The position numbers and the translations under genes are program-made. Source: Calycina herbarum (taxonomy: Eukaryota; Ascomycota; Leotiomycetes; Helotiales; Pezizellaceae). Taken from it: a stretch of DNA of 64,000 nt. Positions 1 through 10,992 of this stretch are shown here, piece by piece. The notes below the pieces were generated by a model that did no database searches, was not told the DNA's origin, and saw only the letters and a program-made list of their open reading frames with translations. Numbering within the stretch: position 1 is the first letter of the stretch; the number at the start of each line of letters is the position of its first letter. The stretch lies in assembly GCA_001414485.1 (NCBI GenBank), contig LLEY01000049.1, positions 338,407 through 402,406 of the forward strand. The letters are read 5' to 3'.

Positions 1-760
1 TTAGTAAGTTCGATCATTGAAAATTTGCTAAGTAGATAAGACAATTAAGAACTCCAAAGGATTTTACGTGAATGAGAATATCTCAAAAGAGATATACTAT
101 TACAAGTATCGCCGTAAGTACGTTCAGTCTTTGAAAATATGCGAACTAGGTGACATAATTTAGAACTTCAAAGTCTTTTACACTAATAGGAGTCTCTCTC
201 TAAGAGATATTTTACAACAATAGTAGTAAGTACGTTCAATTTTTGAAAATCTGCGGAATAGAGAAGACAATTTAGATCTACAAAGTGCCTTGCGACGATG
301 AAAATATTACAAAAGCGCTTTCCCACTTCAAGTATTAGTGCAAGTCCGTTCTTTTATTGAAAATTTACAAAGTATATAAGAGAATCTAGAAATTCAAAGC
401 ATCTTACGACGACAATAATATTAAGAAAGAAGTCTTTTACTTCAAGTGTTATTGTAAGAATTCTCGTTTTAACTCAAATGTATAAACTAGAAAGGAAATT
501 TGAGAAAATCTCAGGTTACTTACGACGATAATAATCCTGTAAAAGAAGCTATTTCCTTTGAAGTGTTGTCGTAAGAATACTCGTTCAACTCAAATATACA
601 AGCTGTTCAGAAGGTTCTGGAATCTGCGTATATACTTACAGCTATCGTAAATGAAAATTTTCCACTTCATATATACCCGTGAGAAGACTCAATTAACACA
701 AAAATACGAACTGGGAAGAATATAAAAAACTCTACGTGTACTTGCGATGATGGGGGGATT
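1..760. repeat. Degenerate ~112-bp tandem repeat array
   Basis: Six to seven diverged units follow one another. Each begins with a variant of GTAAGTACGTTC (starts near 4, 114, 226, 340, 454, 571 and 679, so the period is 108-117 bp). Each continues with TTGAAAATTTGC-like, AATTTAGAACTTCAAAG-like and TTACGACGATAATAAT-like blocks. Units have drifted by many substitutions but almost no large indels. A further partial copy (GAAGAATGCTCGTTCATTAC) is seen at 1021-1070. No coding capacity is visible. The array reaches the window edge, so its full length is unknown. Confidence 0.75.
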
Positions 761-3065
761 CTTGGGGAGGAAGACTGGTGTCCTGAACGATCGTGTAGAA
801 ACGGGTGTTGTAGTTTCGTAGTGTTCTGGAAAGGAGTGCAGGCTCAATATAGGCTGCCGTCAAAAGAAATGACCTGAATGATGTGACTAGAGGGCGGTTG
901 ACAATGGCGGTTGTTGAACATTGTGAGCTGATCGGGTGCTGGAAAAAGGGGAGATAGCTTCGCTGCAGCAGAACATAATAGCTGGGATATCCGAAAGTGT
1001 GTTGTTGGATTGTATTATTACTGAAGAATGCTCGTTCATTACAAATCTACAAACTGTGTGGTAGAATTAAAGAATAGCCAATTATAATCTTTTTTACCGT
1101 CTCTTCCCCTCTCGCTTTCTCCATTTCTTTTAAAACGAAATGTTAACCTAAATTAATTGTAATATCTCTCTCATCGCAACTCTATCTTGTCAAACTCCCT
1201 TTCCCTATTTTTACAGGAGAATTCTTTTTTCCAAAGGAATTTACTGAATTTTCAAAAATACTACTCGTTGAAATAGCTCTTTATACTCAATTTCCATATT
1301 TTATTAGTTTGGAAGTTTTTGCGACCGGGGTTTTGCTACACGGAGCTGACTTTTCAGTGATACGCTGCAAAAGGAATGACCAGACACAGGATTGAAAAAC
1401 TTATAAAAGCCCAAGACGAGGCACCTTCTTTAAGGCTACCATCTTCAGAAGTAGATACTTTATGCCCTCAAAGGGAGAGGGGGATATTCGCTTGCCATTT
1501 TCATCCAAGTTCATCAACCAAAAGACTTAGTGTGGCAGAACCACTCTTCTTAATTAAACCAACTGGTCCAAATAGCTTTGCCTTCCCAAATTTGACCGCT
1601 GACTCTAATTAGAACAGTTTGTGGGGGAAAGTCTTGGACTTGTTCTTCGCAGAGGGCTTTCCCTGGAGCTGGTTGGTCATCGTAGCGATGCCTCAAAGGA
1701 GGAGTACAAATACGGAGACATAGCTACTGTCTGGCTTGATGACAATTCCTTAGACTCGTATGAGCTACATGTTGTCGAGAGGAGACAACAGAACAGTTAA
1801 ACATCTTCACCCCCACCTCACCTCCAACCTTTGCTCGTAACCCAGATCCAACAGCTCGAGTTTCGTCCCATCCCACAGTCCTCTTACACCTTCTTTAATA
1901 TTCCGCCTCCATATACCAAAGTCGCTTCCTTGCGTCCAATTCTCCATGCGATGGAAGATCAACTGGAACACCTCATTGCGATCGGGCTGAGCGATATCTC
2001 AAACTCCAGGACACTCCTCCAATTCCTCCAACTCCTCCCTCTCCTCTCGCATATTTACATACACCCAAACTGTTCGATTACATCATAGATCTTCCCAAAA
2101 ACCCTCATATCGAGACCCGAAAACGTAATTCATCTCTCAATCCCCACTCCAAGACCCATCCAAAACCCACTCGCGCTAGGTTGAAACTCAACAGACCGGC
2201 AGAAGCCACAACCCCCTACGAGCAACATCCAAACACCAGGAGAATCTACGAACAATACGATCCCCCGATAAGATTTCCGAAAAACCGACCTTCTCAGAAG
2301 CATCATAGATCCCACCAGCCAACCTCAACTAAATTCCACCATGCCCATCCCATCTCGCAACAAAAAACTCCCATCATTCTCCATGCTTTCCCTAAGGCTC
2401 TTGTTGACATTACCAGATTTTCCTCTCCTCATATCTTGACATGGTCATGAATTCCAAAGGCTTAATCTCACATCCTTTCATCATGGGAAGGGAAGTTCAG
2501 CGACCGGGACAGCAAGTAGTCAGCCATGGAGCTTGCGAAGGCTGTTGAAATGACGCGGAAGAAAACACTCTCCCCTCGCCTCTCTTCAAACCATGGAAAA
2601 GAAACTCCCAATCAACACCAACCCAACCAACCACAACAACCAAACACTCACATCCCCAACCAAAAAAGAGAAAGAAAGAAAACACAAACCTCACAAAGAA
2701 TAGTGATTATAATTAAAACTACCGCAATCAAGGTAACCCTATTTACAAGAGTGACCCAGCCAAGAATCCACATCTTTCCATTCCCTGTCATCCCCACTAC
2801 GCATGCCCCTATACCTGACTTCCGCCAACCCCCCCCCAAAGCTCAACGCTACCATGCAAACAAGCCAAACAAGCCAAACAAGCCAAACAAATACCCAAGC
2901 ACCATCACCAATGCTCCCGCCCAACTATACCAAAAGCCGCTATAGCATTAAAGAAGAAAACCCATCGCCTATGAGCAAAAATGAAAAAAATGAAAAAGAG
3001 CAGAGAAACGCCATATCATGTATGCATGCCCACACCAGAACGCGAGTTATAAAAGCAAGAACCCC
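761..3065. other. Gene-poor stretch, no supported gene
   Basis: Only short open frames are present. They overlap on both strands, lack recognisable domains and lack convincing splice sites. The part from about 2,530 to 3,065 is A/C-rich on the plus strand and lies just downstream of the minus-strand gene ending at 3066, so it probably contains that gene's 3' UTR. An 85-codon frame at 1831-2088 is the longest candidate upstream, but nothing supports it as a gene. Confidence 0.5.
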
Positions 3066-4776
3066 TCAAACAGGAGGTCTAATAGCCTCCCCACCACCCT
3101 CTGCATGTACATTTTCAGCACTCCCATTCGAATGCCCATTCCCATTCGCTTTATCCGCCACCGGACTACCAGGCGGCGTCCCCCCCTCCTTCCCCAAACT
3201 CATCAACCTCTGCAATCCCCTCCGAATCCCCCCAGGACTAGCAGGTTCCTTCCCATCTTTATCCTTATCCAACCCAAAGAGCCCCGCAACACTCAACTTC
3301 CTCAATTTCTTCTTGGGCTTGGGTACTTCGATCGGTCCCCCAGCTGCTTTGGGGGGCCACTCATTATCTCGTTTCCACCCGTGAACACAGCTCCGTATCA
3401 CATCCTGCAAATTCATCGGACAGCTGGGCGTCAATTGCTGAAGGATCACTTTGTCGTAGATAGTATTATAAGCTTCGGGCGTGATGCTCGCCCGCATCGC
3501 GTTGGTGGGAGGTAATATCGGTGGCGCAACAGGAACCTCGGTATCAGAATCCTCCCATTCATCTTCCTCGTTTTCGAGAGCTGTAGAACTACCCCCATCC
3601 TCGGTGGACACAGAGCTTCTCTTTTCCGGAATTGGATTGTGACGATGTTTTCGACGGGCTCCGGTCCATGCATCTCGCCGTTCTGTGTAACAACGTACAC
3701 CATCGTTCCAAACAATCTCCTCCTTATTCCGACTCTTGCGTCGCCGTTTTCGGTCTCGGAGTGTCTTTTGGATGGTTTCTCCTACGTTGTCTGGGGTTTC
3801 GAAGCGGAAGGGGCTGGTTTTTGGTTTTGAGGTTGTGCCTGCTAGGAATTTGGAGGCGGGTTCGGGGTCGCTTTCACTTGCGTTGCTTAACCATTCGTCT
3901 CTTTCTTGCCAATGTTCCTCAATGGTTTGCGGAGAATCCAATTCCCCGTTCGCAGCTTCTCCATTGGTAGGTTCCCCATTTGTGTGTTCTTCCGTCACTA
4001 CACCTGGTTCCAATTCTTGTGTGGTATCAGGAGAGCTTGAATCCTCCACCCGTGGCCATTCCCACTTCCAATCATCCTTCACCCTCTCCAACAAGTATTT
4101 TTTCACCGCCTCCTTCTGCTTGGCTCGATCTCGACTCGTTAGGTCTGCTTCGTAATTGGTGATTGCTGTGGTATTTGCCAGACTTTTTCGTCTATGAGCA
4201 GCGGTACCTGCGCCAGCTTTGAAAAACATGTGTGTGCTTGGAGCGGGGGGGTGCGAGGTATCACTGGCGCCGTGATGGAAGTGAAAGATATTCGAGAGGG
4301 GAGGATGGTGGCGAGGACGTTCGGTGGTAGAGGGAGAGGTAGGAGGAGCTGGGGTCTTGGAGGTAGGGTCTGTTGTGTGTGGTGTGATGTCGGCGTGGTC
4401 TTTGGTCGACTGTACTGCTTCTGTAGAAATTGAATTGTTAATTGTGTTCCTCGGTTGAAGTGAACATTCCTGTGGTGAAGAGAAGAAAGGGGAGCAATGG
4501 CTCGCGTGTCTTACCTGGGAGTTTGGCTCTCATCGTCACACTCTGGGAAGTTGCTGCTGTTAGGCGCTGTGATGTTGCGGTAGCAGTAGCAGTCGCTTCC
4601 CCACTCCTACCTTCTAGAGCTGCTGGTGCTGCTGGTGCTGCCTCTTCTACTCTGAGCTGGTTCTCGTGATTCTGGTTTTGCTGCGGGGAAGTAGCTCGAG
4701 CAGGGGAGGCTTGAAGCACCGCATTTCCTGTCGGCATTGACAAGGTGATCAAGGGAGGACTGACAGCAGTAGCCAT
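3066..4776 (-). CDS. Gag1-like clamp (DUF4050) domain protein
   Basis: Two-exon model: 4776-4515 and 4420-3066, about 538 aa. The 94-nt intron has a GTAAGA donor, a TTAAC branch and a CTACAG acceptor, and it keeps frame. A shorter reading from the in-frame ATG at 4229 would give 387 aa, but the spliced 5' exon with its own ATG fits better. The N-terminus is Ala/Pro/Ser/Thr-rich and probably disordered. The central and C-terminal parts have the features of the fungal Gag1-like clamp family (former DUF4050): a charged segment ending in EEIVWNDGVRCYTERRDAWTG (truncated here to TERRDAWTGARRKHRH) and a later block ITPEAYNTIYDKVILQQLTP plus SCVHGWKRDNEWPP. The C-terminus is Lys/Gly-rich and low complexity. 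The molecular role of the family is poorly defined. Family call is from memory of the conserved blocks; exon structure is read from sequence. Confidence 0.75.
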
Positions 4777-5462
4777 GACTTGACTTCTGTTCCAGTAGCA
4801 CTCGCACTTGCCTGGTCGCTCGTGGTGACCGAGGTGAACTGCTTGCAGACGGGATGTAAGGTAAGTATTGAAGTATTGCTGCTCGTGTGCCGTTGCCCGC
4901 CACTAACATTCCCGATCGAATACCGATTGGTGAGACCGAGTTGTCGTACCAGTAAGCTTAAGTACAAGGTTATTGATTATCCAAAATATATTCCATACTC
5001 CATAGCCGTGAGCGACGAGAGGAGAAGGGAATCTCGACTGAGGATATCGTCGCTGTTGATAAGAGTCAAACTACACGAGACTTTCCAAGCTGCGGGGTCA
5101 TGAGCCACTTTTGGTGGCTTGAAGAATTGTGGCTATTCCCACTCTGTGATTTTTCTTTACGATATAATCCCTGTCAATGATCGGGAGATGCAATTAATAC
5201 CCCGGAAAGAAAAAGCACGATATTTAATATCACCCGTTTCTGGAGAGGATGAGAAGCTTAAGATGTTTTGTTTCAAGATTATGGAATTCCATATATCTTG
5301 AATGCGGCGTCGAATAGCCGCTTGCAGAACGCCTCATGTGCACGGAAGACGGCTGCTTCCGTGGTCGGGATCAAGCTTTACGCCATGCGAGTGAGAGGCG
5401 AGGAACTGTAGACTATTTATTTGAGAACTGTAAATAATCCAACTTCGTACCTGCCTACCTCT

Positions 5463-5587
5463 CTCGTCGTTCCAAATTTCTAGCGCTCTAGCGCAATAGT
5501 TCAAGGTAATTATTCTACTTCTTTAAGAACAATGTTGTTCCATTTACCCAACCAGCTAGGTTAGGGTTTTGGAACAACAAGAACGAG
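5463..5587. mobile_element. Small inverted-repeat (MITE-like) element, CTCGT-GTTCCAA family
   Basis: The left end reads CTCGTCGTTCCAAATTTCTA. The right end, read from the other strand, is CTCGTTCTTGTTGTTCCAAA, so the ends are imperfect inverted repeats around a ~125-bp non-coding body. Related ends occur at several other places in the window (10241, 23988, 30601, 33697, 38357). No target duplication could be fixed. Confidence 0.4.
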
Positions 5588-5867
5588 GTACATAGTGCCG
5601 AGAAGAAGTCCAAGTATCATTCCCTCTCTTTCAGAATTTACTTTGGGAAATTGTCTGCCATTTAATTCCATTTTGTTCCAAGTTTACAGAAGGTATACGA
5701 CACGAAGTCGAGAGTGCTCGCTCCTTTCTTCTCAACTCTGAAGTCATCTTAACGGATCGCTCCTCCCTCCACTCACGACTTCAAGCTCCCCCTCAACAGG
5801 TTTCCGCATATCCAAGTAGAAATAAAAAGTTCAACAACATGGGCAACAAAAAGAGAAAGTAATTGTA

Positions 5868-5990
5868 AATGATGCTCAATAACAGAATTGAACTAATGAC
5901 TCTTCCCTACCCTAAGGTACAACGACACCTTCCCAAGGGGGCGACATATTTCCCTGGGCTATTAACCTAGAGTCGAGAAGCCTCGGTGGC
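5868..5990 (-). other. tRNA-like remnant
   Basis: Read on the minus strand, this stretch ends in a T-arm-like block (TTAGTTCAATTCTGTTA). It shares short blocks (GTGTCGT, AGGGT, GTCA, TATTGAG) with the better tRNA-like sequence at 37.8 kb. A clean cloverleaf could not be drawn and no anticodon is assigned. Probably a decayed tRNA or tRNA-derived element. Confidence 0.25.
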
Positions 5991-6750
5991 GGGAGAAGGG
6001 AATAACAAAGGTTATTATAACATCGTATTTGGGGGAAGGGTTTTACTACTAGACTAATTAAGCTTGTGTAGTTATTGTTTTGATTGAGTAGAGGTGTTCT
6101 TATTTCTAAAGGGGGTATGTGGGGTTGGTATTTATCGGGGGTTTTAGCGAGTTTCTTCAGATGAATCCGTAAATGGTTCTAGGTACTATACACGCAAGTA
6201 AAACGAAATTGTACCAACCCTTCTGAAATAATCGACGCAATTACCCGAACTGTTTTGGATAATTGAAATCAATTGTGCTAATAGTTTAGAACAATTGAAG
6301 ATACAGGGTTTCGTTACTTGAGTCTCTTCGAACAACTGAGTTCAATACACAAGGCTTTCAATTCCAAGAACTTCTTACGAGAGTAGGATCGCACTTAGAA
6401 CTATAAATAGTAAACAAGACTTGCATATTTTGTTTCTAAATATTCCCTTGTTACAAAGTTTCCCGTGAAATCGACATCGCAAGTAAAGAAACAACCGGAA
6501 TCTCGGAAAGACGAAATGAAACTCTACCACTAAAAGCGACCGACAATAAGAAAAGAATAATAATCCCTCAAACCCCTTTCCAAATCACTAAGCGAGAATC
6601 CTTCTCCAGATCACAAATTCGGCTTCGTTCGCCAATTCCATGCTGCCAACTTTTCCGAGAGATAGAAACATAGGCTTTCTGAAAACACATCTTACTCAAC
6701 ACTTCCTGTTACGAGACCTTCTAGACTCCGTTCCGTAAAGTTAAGTGTGC

Positions 6751-8906
6751 CTAGTCATCTCCAAAATCATCATCGTCACCACCAAAACTCCCTTCATCAT
6801 CTTCGCCCGTATTATCATCTTCGCCCGTATTATCGTCTTCGCCCGTATTATCGTCTGGCGTGTCTTGATCTGGGTCATCCGGTGTGGTGCCTTGATCTGG
6901 GTCATCTGGCGTGGTGCCTTGATCTGGATCGTCTGGTGTGGTGCCTTGATCTGGATCATCTGGCGTGGTACCTTGGTCCGGATCGTCTGGCGTGGTGCCT
7001 TGATCTGGGTCATCTGGAGTTTCATCTGGCGTCCCATTCCCATTGCAATCCGGGTCGCTCTCATCACACTCTGTTCCTCCACTCCCATTGCAATCTGGGT
7101 CGCTCTCATCACACTGTGGTCCTCCAGCTCCTCCACTGTGCGTGATATTGGAATTAGTATCGCCCTTTCTATAAGTATTCTCAAGGAAAATGAGGAGAAA
7201 ACAGCGTTATAACAGGGGGAAGTGAGTTGTGTAAGTGTTTTCAATCCTCACGAAACAACGGGAAAGAGGAAAAGAAAGACTCGGAGAACACTAACCAACT
7301 TGGGTCCTCAGGGTTTTCATCACAGTCTACTGGCCCATTTCCAGAACAGGAAGCGTCCTCGGGGTCTTCATCGCAGTCGCCGGGGGTGTTTTGGCCTGCA
7401 ACAGATTAGCATAAGTTTTCCTCGTTGACTCAGGAGCCGGGGGCAGTAAGTAAGGAAAAAACCTTCTCCCCACCACTAAGAATAGGAGTTCAAAAAGGAG
7501 AATTAAAGAGAAAAGCTGCATACAAGAAGGGTCGCTTGGGTTCTCATCACAATCTACCGTTCCGCTCCCTCCACAAGAAGGATCAGTTGAACTCCCATCA
7601 TCTGGGCAACCCGTTCCACTTCCTAAGCAAGACTCATCATCGGGGTTTTGGCTGCAGTCAACGGGGGAGCAAGACGGATCCTCGGGGTTCTGGCTGCAGT
7701 CAACGGGATTGCAGGAAGGGTCGTTGGGATTTTGGCTACAGTCCACGGGATTGCAAGAAGTGTCGTTGGGATTTTGGCTACAGTCCACGGGATTGCAAGA
7801 AGGGTCGTTGGGATTTTGGCTACAGTCCACGGGATTGCAAGAAGGGTCGTTGGGATTTTGGCTGCAGTCCACAGGATTGCAAGAAGGGTCGTTGGGATTT
7901 TGGCTACAGTCCACGGGATTGCAAGACGGATCATTCGGATTCGCTTGACAATCAGGCGTATTTTGGCATGATGGATCCTCTGGGTTCGCTTGGCAATCTG
8001 GCTTTCCGCTATTTTGACACGAGGGATCATTTGGGTCACACTTCGGTGGGTTTCCTTTACCTCCAGACCCAGGAGAACCGCTACCGGGTTTAGAGCCCGA
8101 GCCTGAAGAGCCACCCGAACTAGGGGGTGCTTTTGGTGGTTGACCCTTAGGCGGTTGAGGTGTTGTCTTAGGAGGAACGGTATTTGGTGGTTGAGTGTTA
8201 GATGGCCGCGGTGGTGTCTTAGGAGGGACGTTATTTGGTGGTTGAGGTGGACCGCTTGGTGGTTGCGGTGGTGTTTTAGGATTAGCGTTATTTGGTGGTT
8301 GAGGTTGGCCATTAGGTGGTTGAGGCGACGTCTGAGGAGGACCGTTATTTGGTGGTTGACCGTTAGCTGGTTGAAGTGGTGTATTAGGGGGGGCTGCTCC
8401 GTTGTTTGAAGGAGGCGGAGTTGATTTGGGAGCAGTATTGCTAGTCGAAGTCGAAGGCGGAGTGGGAAGAGGAAGGATCTTCAAACCTAAAGATGGGGAG
8501 TCAGTATTTGCCTACCAAAAAATGGCTCGGGATTCGGCACAAGATAAACGCTGGGGTTCAGGTATGATTCAAGAGAAAGAAAGTGGGAGAACGGTGTCCC
8601 CATTACCTACAAGTTCCATTCTTCCCACCAATGGCATGGCAATAAACAGGGAAAGCTTGATCACAACAGAAAAGGCTTGTGCTCGAATCACAATGAGCTA
8701 TTCATCATCATCAGTTTATTTCTTATTATTTTAGAGTTCCTTCAACCTTCGTTTCTCGGAAGTATTGAAGGTCAGGAATGATACATACCACCAAAAGTAG
8801 CGCAATTAGCCGCAGCACGATTGATAAAGCCATTGTAGGTGGGCGCAGAAAGGACTGTTGAGCCCGTCGCCAAGATTGCGAGAGCAAGGGAGTTGGTGAG
8901 TATCAT
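6751..8906 (-). CDS. Secreted Pro- and Cys-rich repeat protein
   Basis: Four exons: 8906-8789, 8486-7524, 7395-7296 and 7135-6751, about 521 aa; every junction keeps frame. Exon 1 encodes a signal peptide (MILTNSLALAILATGSTVLS, then AP). Next comes a Pro/Asn/Gln region of QPPN-type repeats and a Gly/Ser linker. Then come seven copies of the 14-residue unit NPNDPSCNPVDCSQ (42-bp tandem repeat, about 7660-7940) and variants such as VDCDENPEDPSC that span both later introns. The C-terminus holds about six copies of the 9-residue acidic unit TTPDDPDQG (27-bp repeat, about 6870-7020) and a run of NTGEDD repeats. The two cysteines per 14-residue unit suggest a regularly disulfide-bonded extracellular rod. 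No known family was recognised, and no membrane anchor is visible. The first intron is long (302 nt), so a missed small exon is possible. Confidence 0.75.
6862..7020 (-). repeat. 27-bp tandem coding repeat
   Basis: About six copies of a 27-bp unit encode TTPDDPDQG within the last exon of the secreted repeat protein. Copies differ mainly at third codon positions, so the protein repeat is kept while the DNA drifts. Confidence 0.75.
7660..7945 (-). repeat. 42-bp tandem coding repeat
   Basis: Six to seven near-identical 42-bp units encode NPNDPSCNPVDCSQ. The central copies are almost identical, which points to recent duplication or gene conversion. Outer copies vary (DTSC, EDPSCSPVDC). Confidence 0.85.
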
Positions 8907-10992
8907 TATGAACTCAGAGTTACAACGAGAAGGGAGTGTCTGTGAACTTAGAGTTCAAATGATATGGGAGTGTCGAAGAAGAAGATGATGAGGATGAAAA
9001 GAAACAGGAAGAATGAGAGAAGAAAGAAGAAGTTATGCACTTCCCTCTCTCATCTTGTCCTTCTCTCAATATTGTCTTCGATCCACAGCCCCGAAATTCA
9101 ATATACAACATCAGGCAGATATCCAATTGTCAAACAGTAAGCAGAGGTCATTCTCAAAGTTATCCGAGACCTTTGACATTACACTTCGGCGCTGAATGTA
9201 TGAGTTCGAGTCATCGTTCTGCGTGCACCTTTGCGAAGAGTGTGCTAGAAGTTCTGGAACAATTGACTTCATTGCCCTAGAAAAATTGGGATAATGAAGA
9301 GGAACGAGTTTTCAATATCCCAAATCGTTTGCATAATTAATTTCCTTTTACTCAAAACGACGAGCGAAACGCTGAAACGAGGAGACATCCTCAATGAAAA
9401 ACATGATAAAAAGCATGAGTGTCATACACGAACTTCCAATTCTAGATCCCCCCTCCAGTAGATGTGACGTGACGTTGAACCACGGTTCACTCGCCCATTC
9501 CACAAGCGAAGCCACGATTCTAGATCGCAAAACAATGTGATCTGGTACCTGAAAGCTTAGCCCCTCGATCAACCAGAGAAAAAGCCCAACGTCTAGATCC
9601 CGGTGTACAGCATGACTTGTACAAGTGCTTATTTTGAGCCGTGGAACAGAACTATCGGTACCTGAATGTCGCCGTCATAGCTTGTAAGGCGAATTCAACG
9701 ATATCTGTCGTAAAATTGGCCGCTACATACTGTATCGGAGAATTACCCCAGATTTTAAGGATCAATTCCGGAGCACAACATGGGTTGTGCGAGTGCTTGT
9801 TCGGAGGGAATACATGAAAGGTACGAGATACGGAGGTACTCTCAGTGCCGAATTTGTCAAACCAAGATCTGATAATGAAATGCTTGTTCGGATGGAGTAC
9901 AAGACGGGTACATATAACTTTCAGGGCTGAACTCGTCATACAATCATTTGATAATGAAATGCTTGAAGGGGATCTCGGTCTGCAAATCGGAAGACTATTT
10001 TGTGCAGCAATAAACGGACTCTTCGCAGATGGTAACATGGTCAAAAAAAGAAGAAATAATCGATGTATTTTGGGGCAGGATGGGTATGACGATGATCGAT
10101 GAAAGGAGATTGGATCGAAGAAGACAAAGTGCGGCTGAAAAGAAGAAGAAAGACTGAGGACAACCGCTATCGATATACGAAATGAGGGGAAATTAATCCG
10201 AAAACTGTGGTTAGTGAAGCGTGGCTGACTACCACTCTGCTTGTCTAAACTCGTTGTTCCAACCTTTTGGAGCCACTCAACGTAATTGTCCTAAAAGCCT
10301 GGAATAATTAATCCGAAAAGATTGAATAACGAGTGATTAGCTCCTCCATCAAGAGGCAGTTGAGGAGAAAGTCACCCTTGACCGCTCTTCTTGTACAACA
10401 CCACTACTCAGGTAAACCAATTGCAACCACATCTCAATACAGCCACAATGTTGTTACTCTGTGATTGGCGCCTCAGGTACTCTGTGAGGCTGACTTTGTT
10501 GCCTTTTCGGGATCATGAAAATCGCTGTTGAGTGACGGCAAGTGTCACATTTAGTGTATCTCTTGCACAAGGGACAGCTATTACTTTTATAGAAAATAGT
10601 AGATTAAATTTCAAAACAAAACTAAGTCGCAAACAGAGATCCAATTCCAATTCAAAACGAAGATCCAAAATCCCGAAGATCAATATCCAAAGTCAAGGGA
10701 AGAAGAACAAGGCAGAAACATAGTGTCGTTACTGATTGTAGAGTAATCATTTTCCTCGAAAAAAATAAATAACAAATGAAAGACATTTTAGGATTGCAAG
10801 CAAACCCAAGAAAAGAATTAAAACCCAGTACAGGGTTATTGGTATCTCCTCGCAGAGTTAGCATACTATTTCCCAAGGAAGGATAGCTGCCGCAGCTCGA
10901 CGGTGGTGTAGAAGTGTAGAAGTGAAGAACTCCCTGGGCTGACAGCAAGACCCCGCCTTTTGCAACCGCATTTTGCAACAATGCTTAACATG
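8907..10992. other. Intergenic stretch, no supported gene
   Basis: Several 60-130 codon frames occur but overlap on both strands and have no recognisable features. One short inverted-repeat element lies at 10241-10331. A partly repeated phrase GATAATGAAATGCTTG occurs at about 9868 and 9950. Confidence 0.5.
10241..10331. mobile_element. Small inverted-repeat (MITE-like) element, CTCGTTGTTCC family
   Basis: A 91-bp sequence. The left end CTCGTTGTTCCAACCTTTTG is mirrored by the right end, which reads CTCGTTATTCAATCTTTTCG on the other strand. It is non-coding and is one of at least six related copies in the window. Confidence 0.5.

Larger units (their letters stand above)
4777..6750. other. Intergenic stretch with short repeats
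   Basis: No gene is supported. The stretch holds the upstream region of the 4776 gene, a short inverted-repeat element at 5463-5587 and a tRNA-like remnant near 5868-5990 (both listed separately). The rest is AT-rich with no long open frame. Confidence 0.5.

Noticed and set aside
1..760. CRISPR-like spaced repeats
   Set aside because: Units are ~112 bp, diverged along their whole length and lack short identical repeats with unique spacers; the genome is eukaryotic.
1376..1612. 78-codon open frame
   Set aside because: No splice sites, domain or codon pattern; lies in AT-rich repeat-flanking DNA.
2526..3515. Several overlapping plus-strand frames of 139-193 codons
   Set aside because: They are shadows of, or lie downstream of, the minus-strand DUF4050 gene and are low complexity.
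6741..7244. 167-codon minus-strand frame rich in Lys/Gln/Thr
   Set aside because: Wrong frame of the 27-bp repeat; the spliced frame encoding PDDPDQ units is preferred.
7425..8409. Long plus-strand repeat-rich frames
   Set aside because: Antisense shadows of the tandem repeats of the secreted Pro/Cys-rich gene; the minus-strand model has a signal peptide and consistent splicing.
9652..10102. 130-codon minus frame and 85-codon plus frame
   Set aside because: They overlap each other, have no features and no supporting splice signals.
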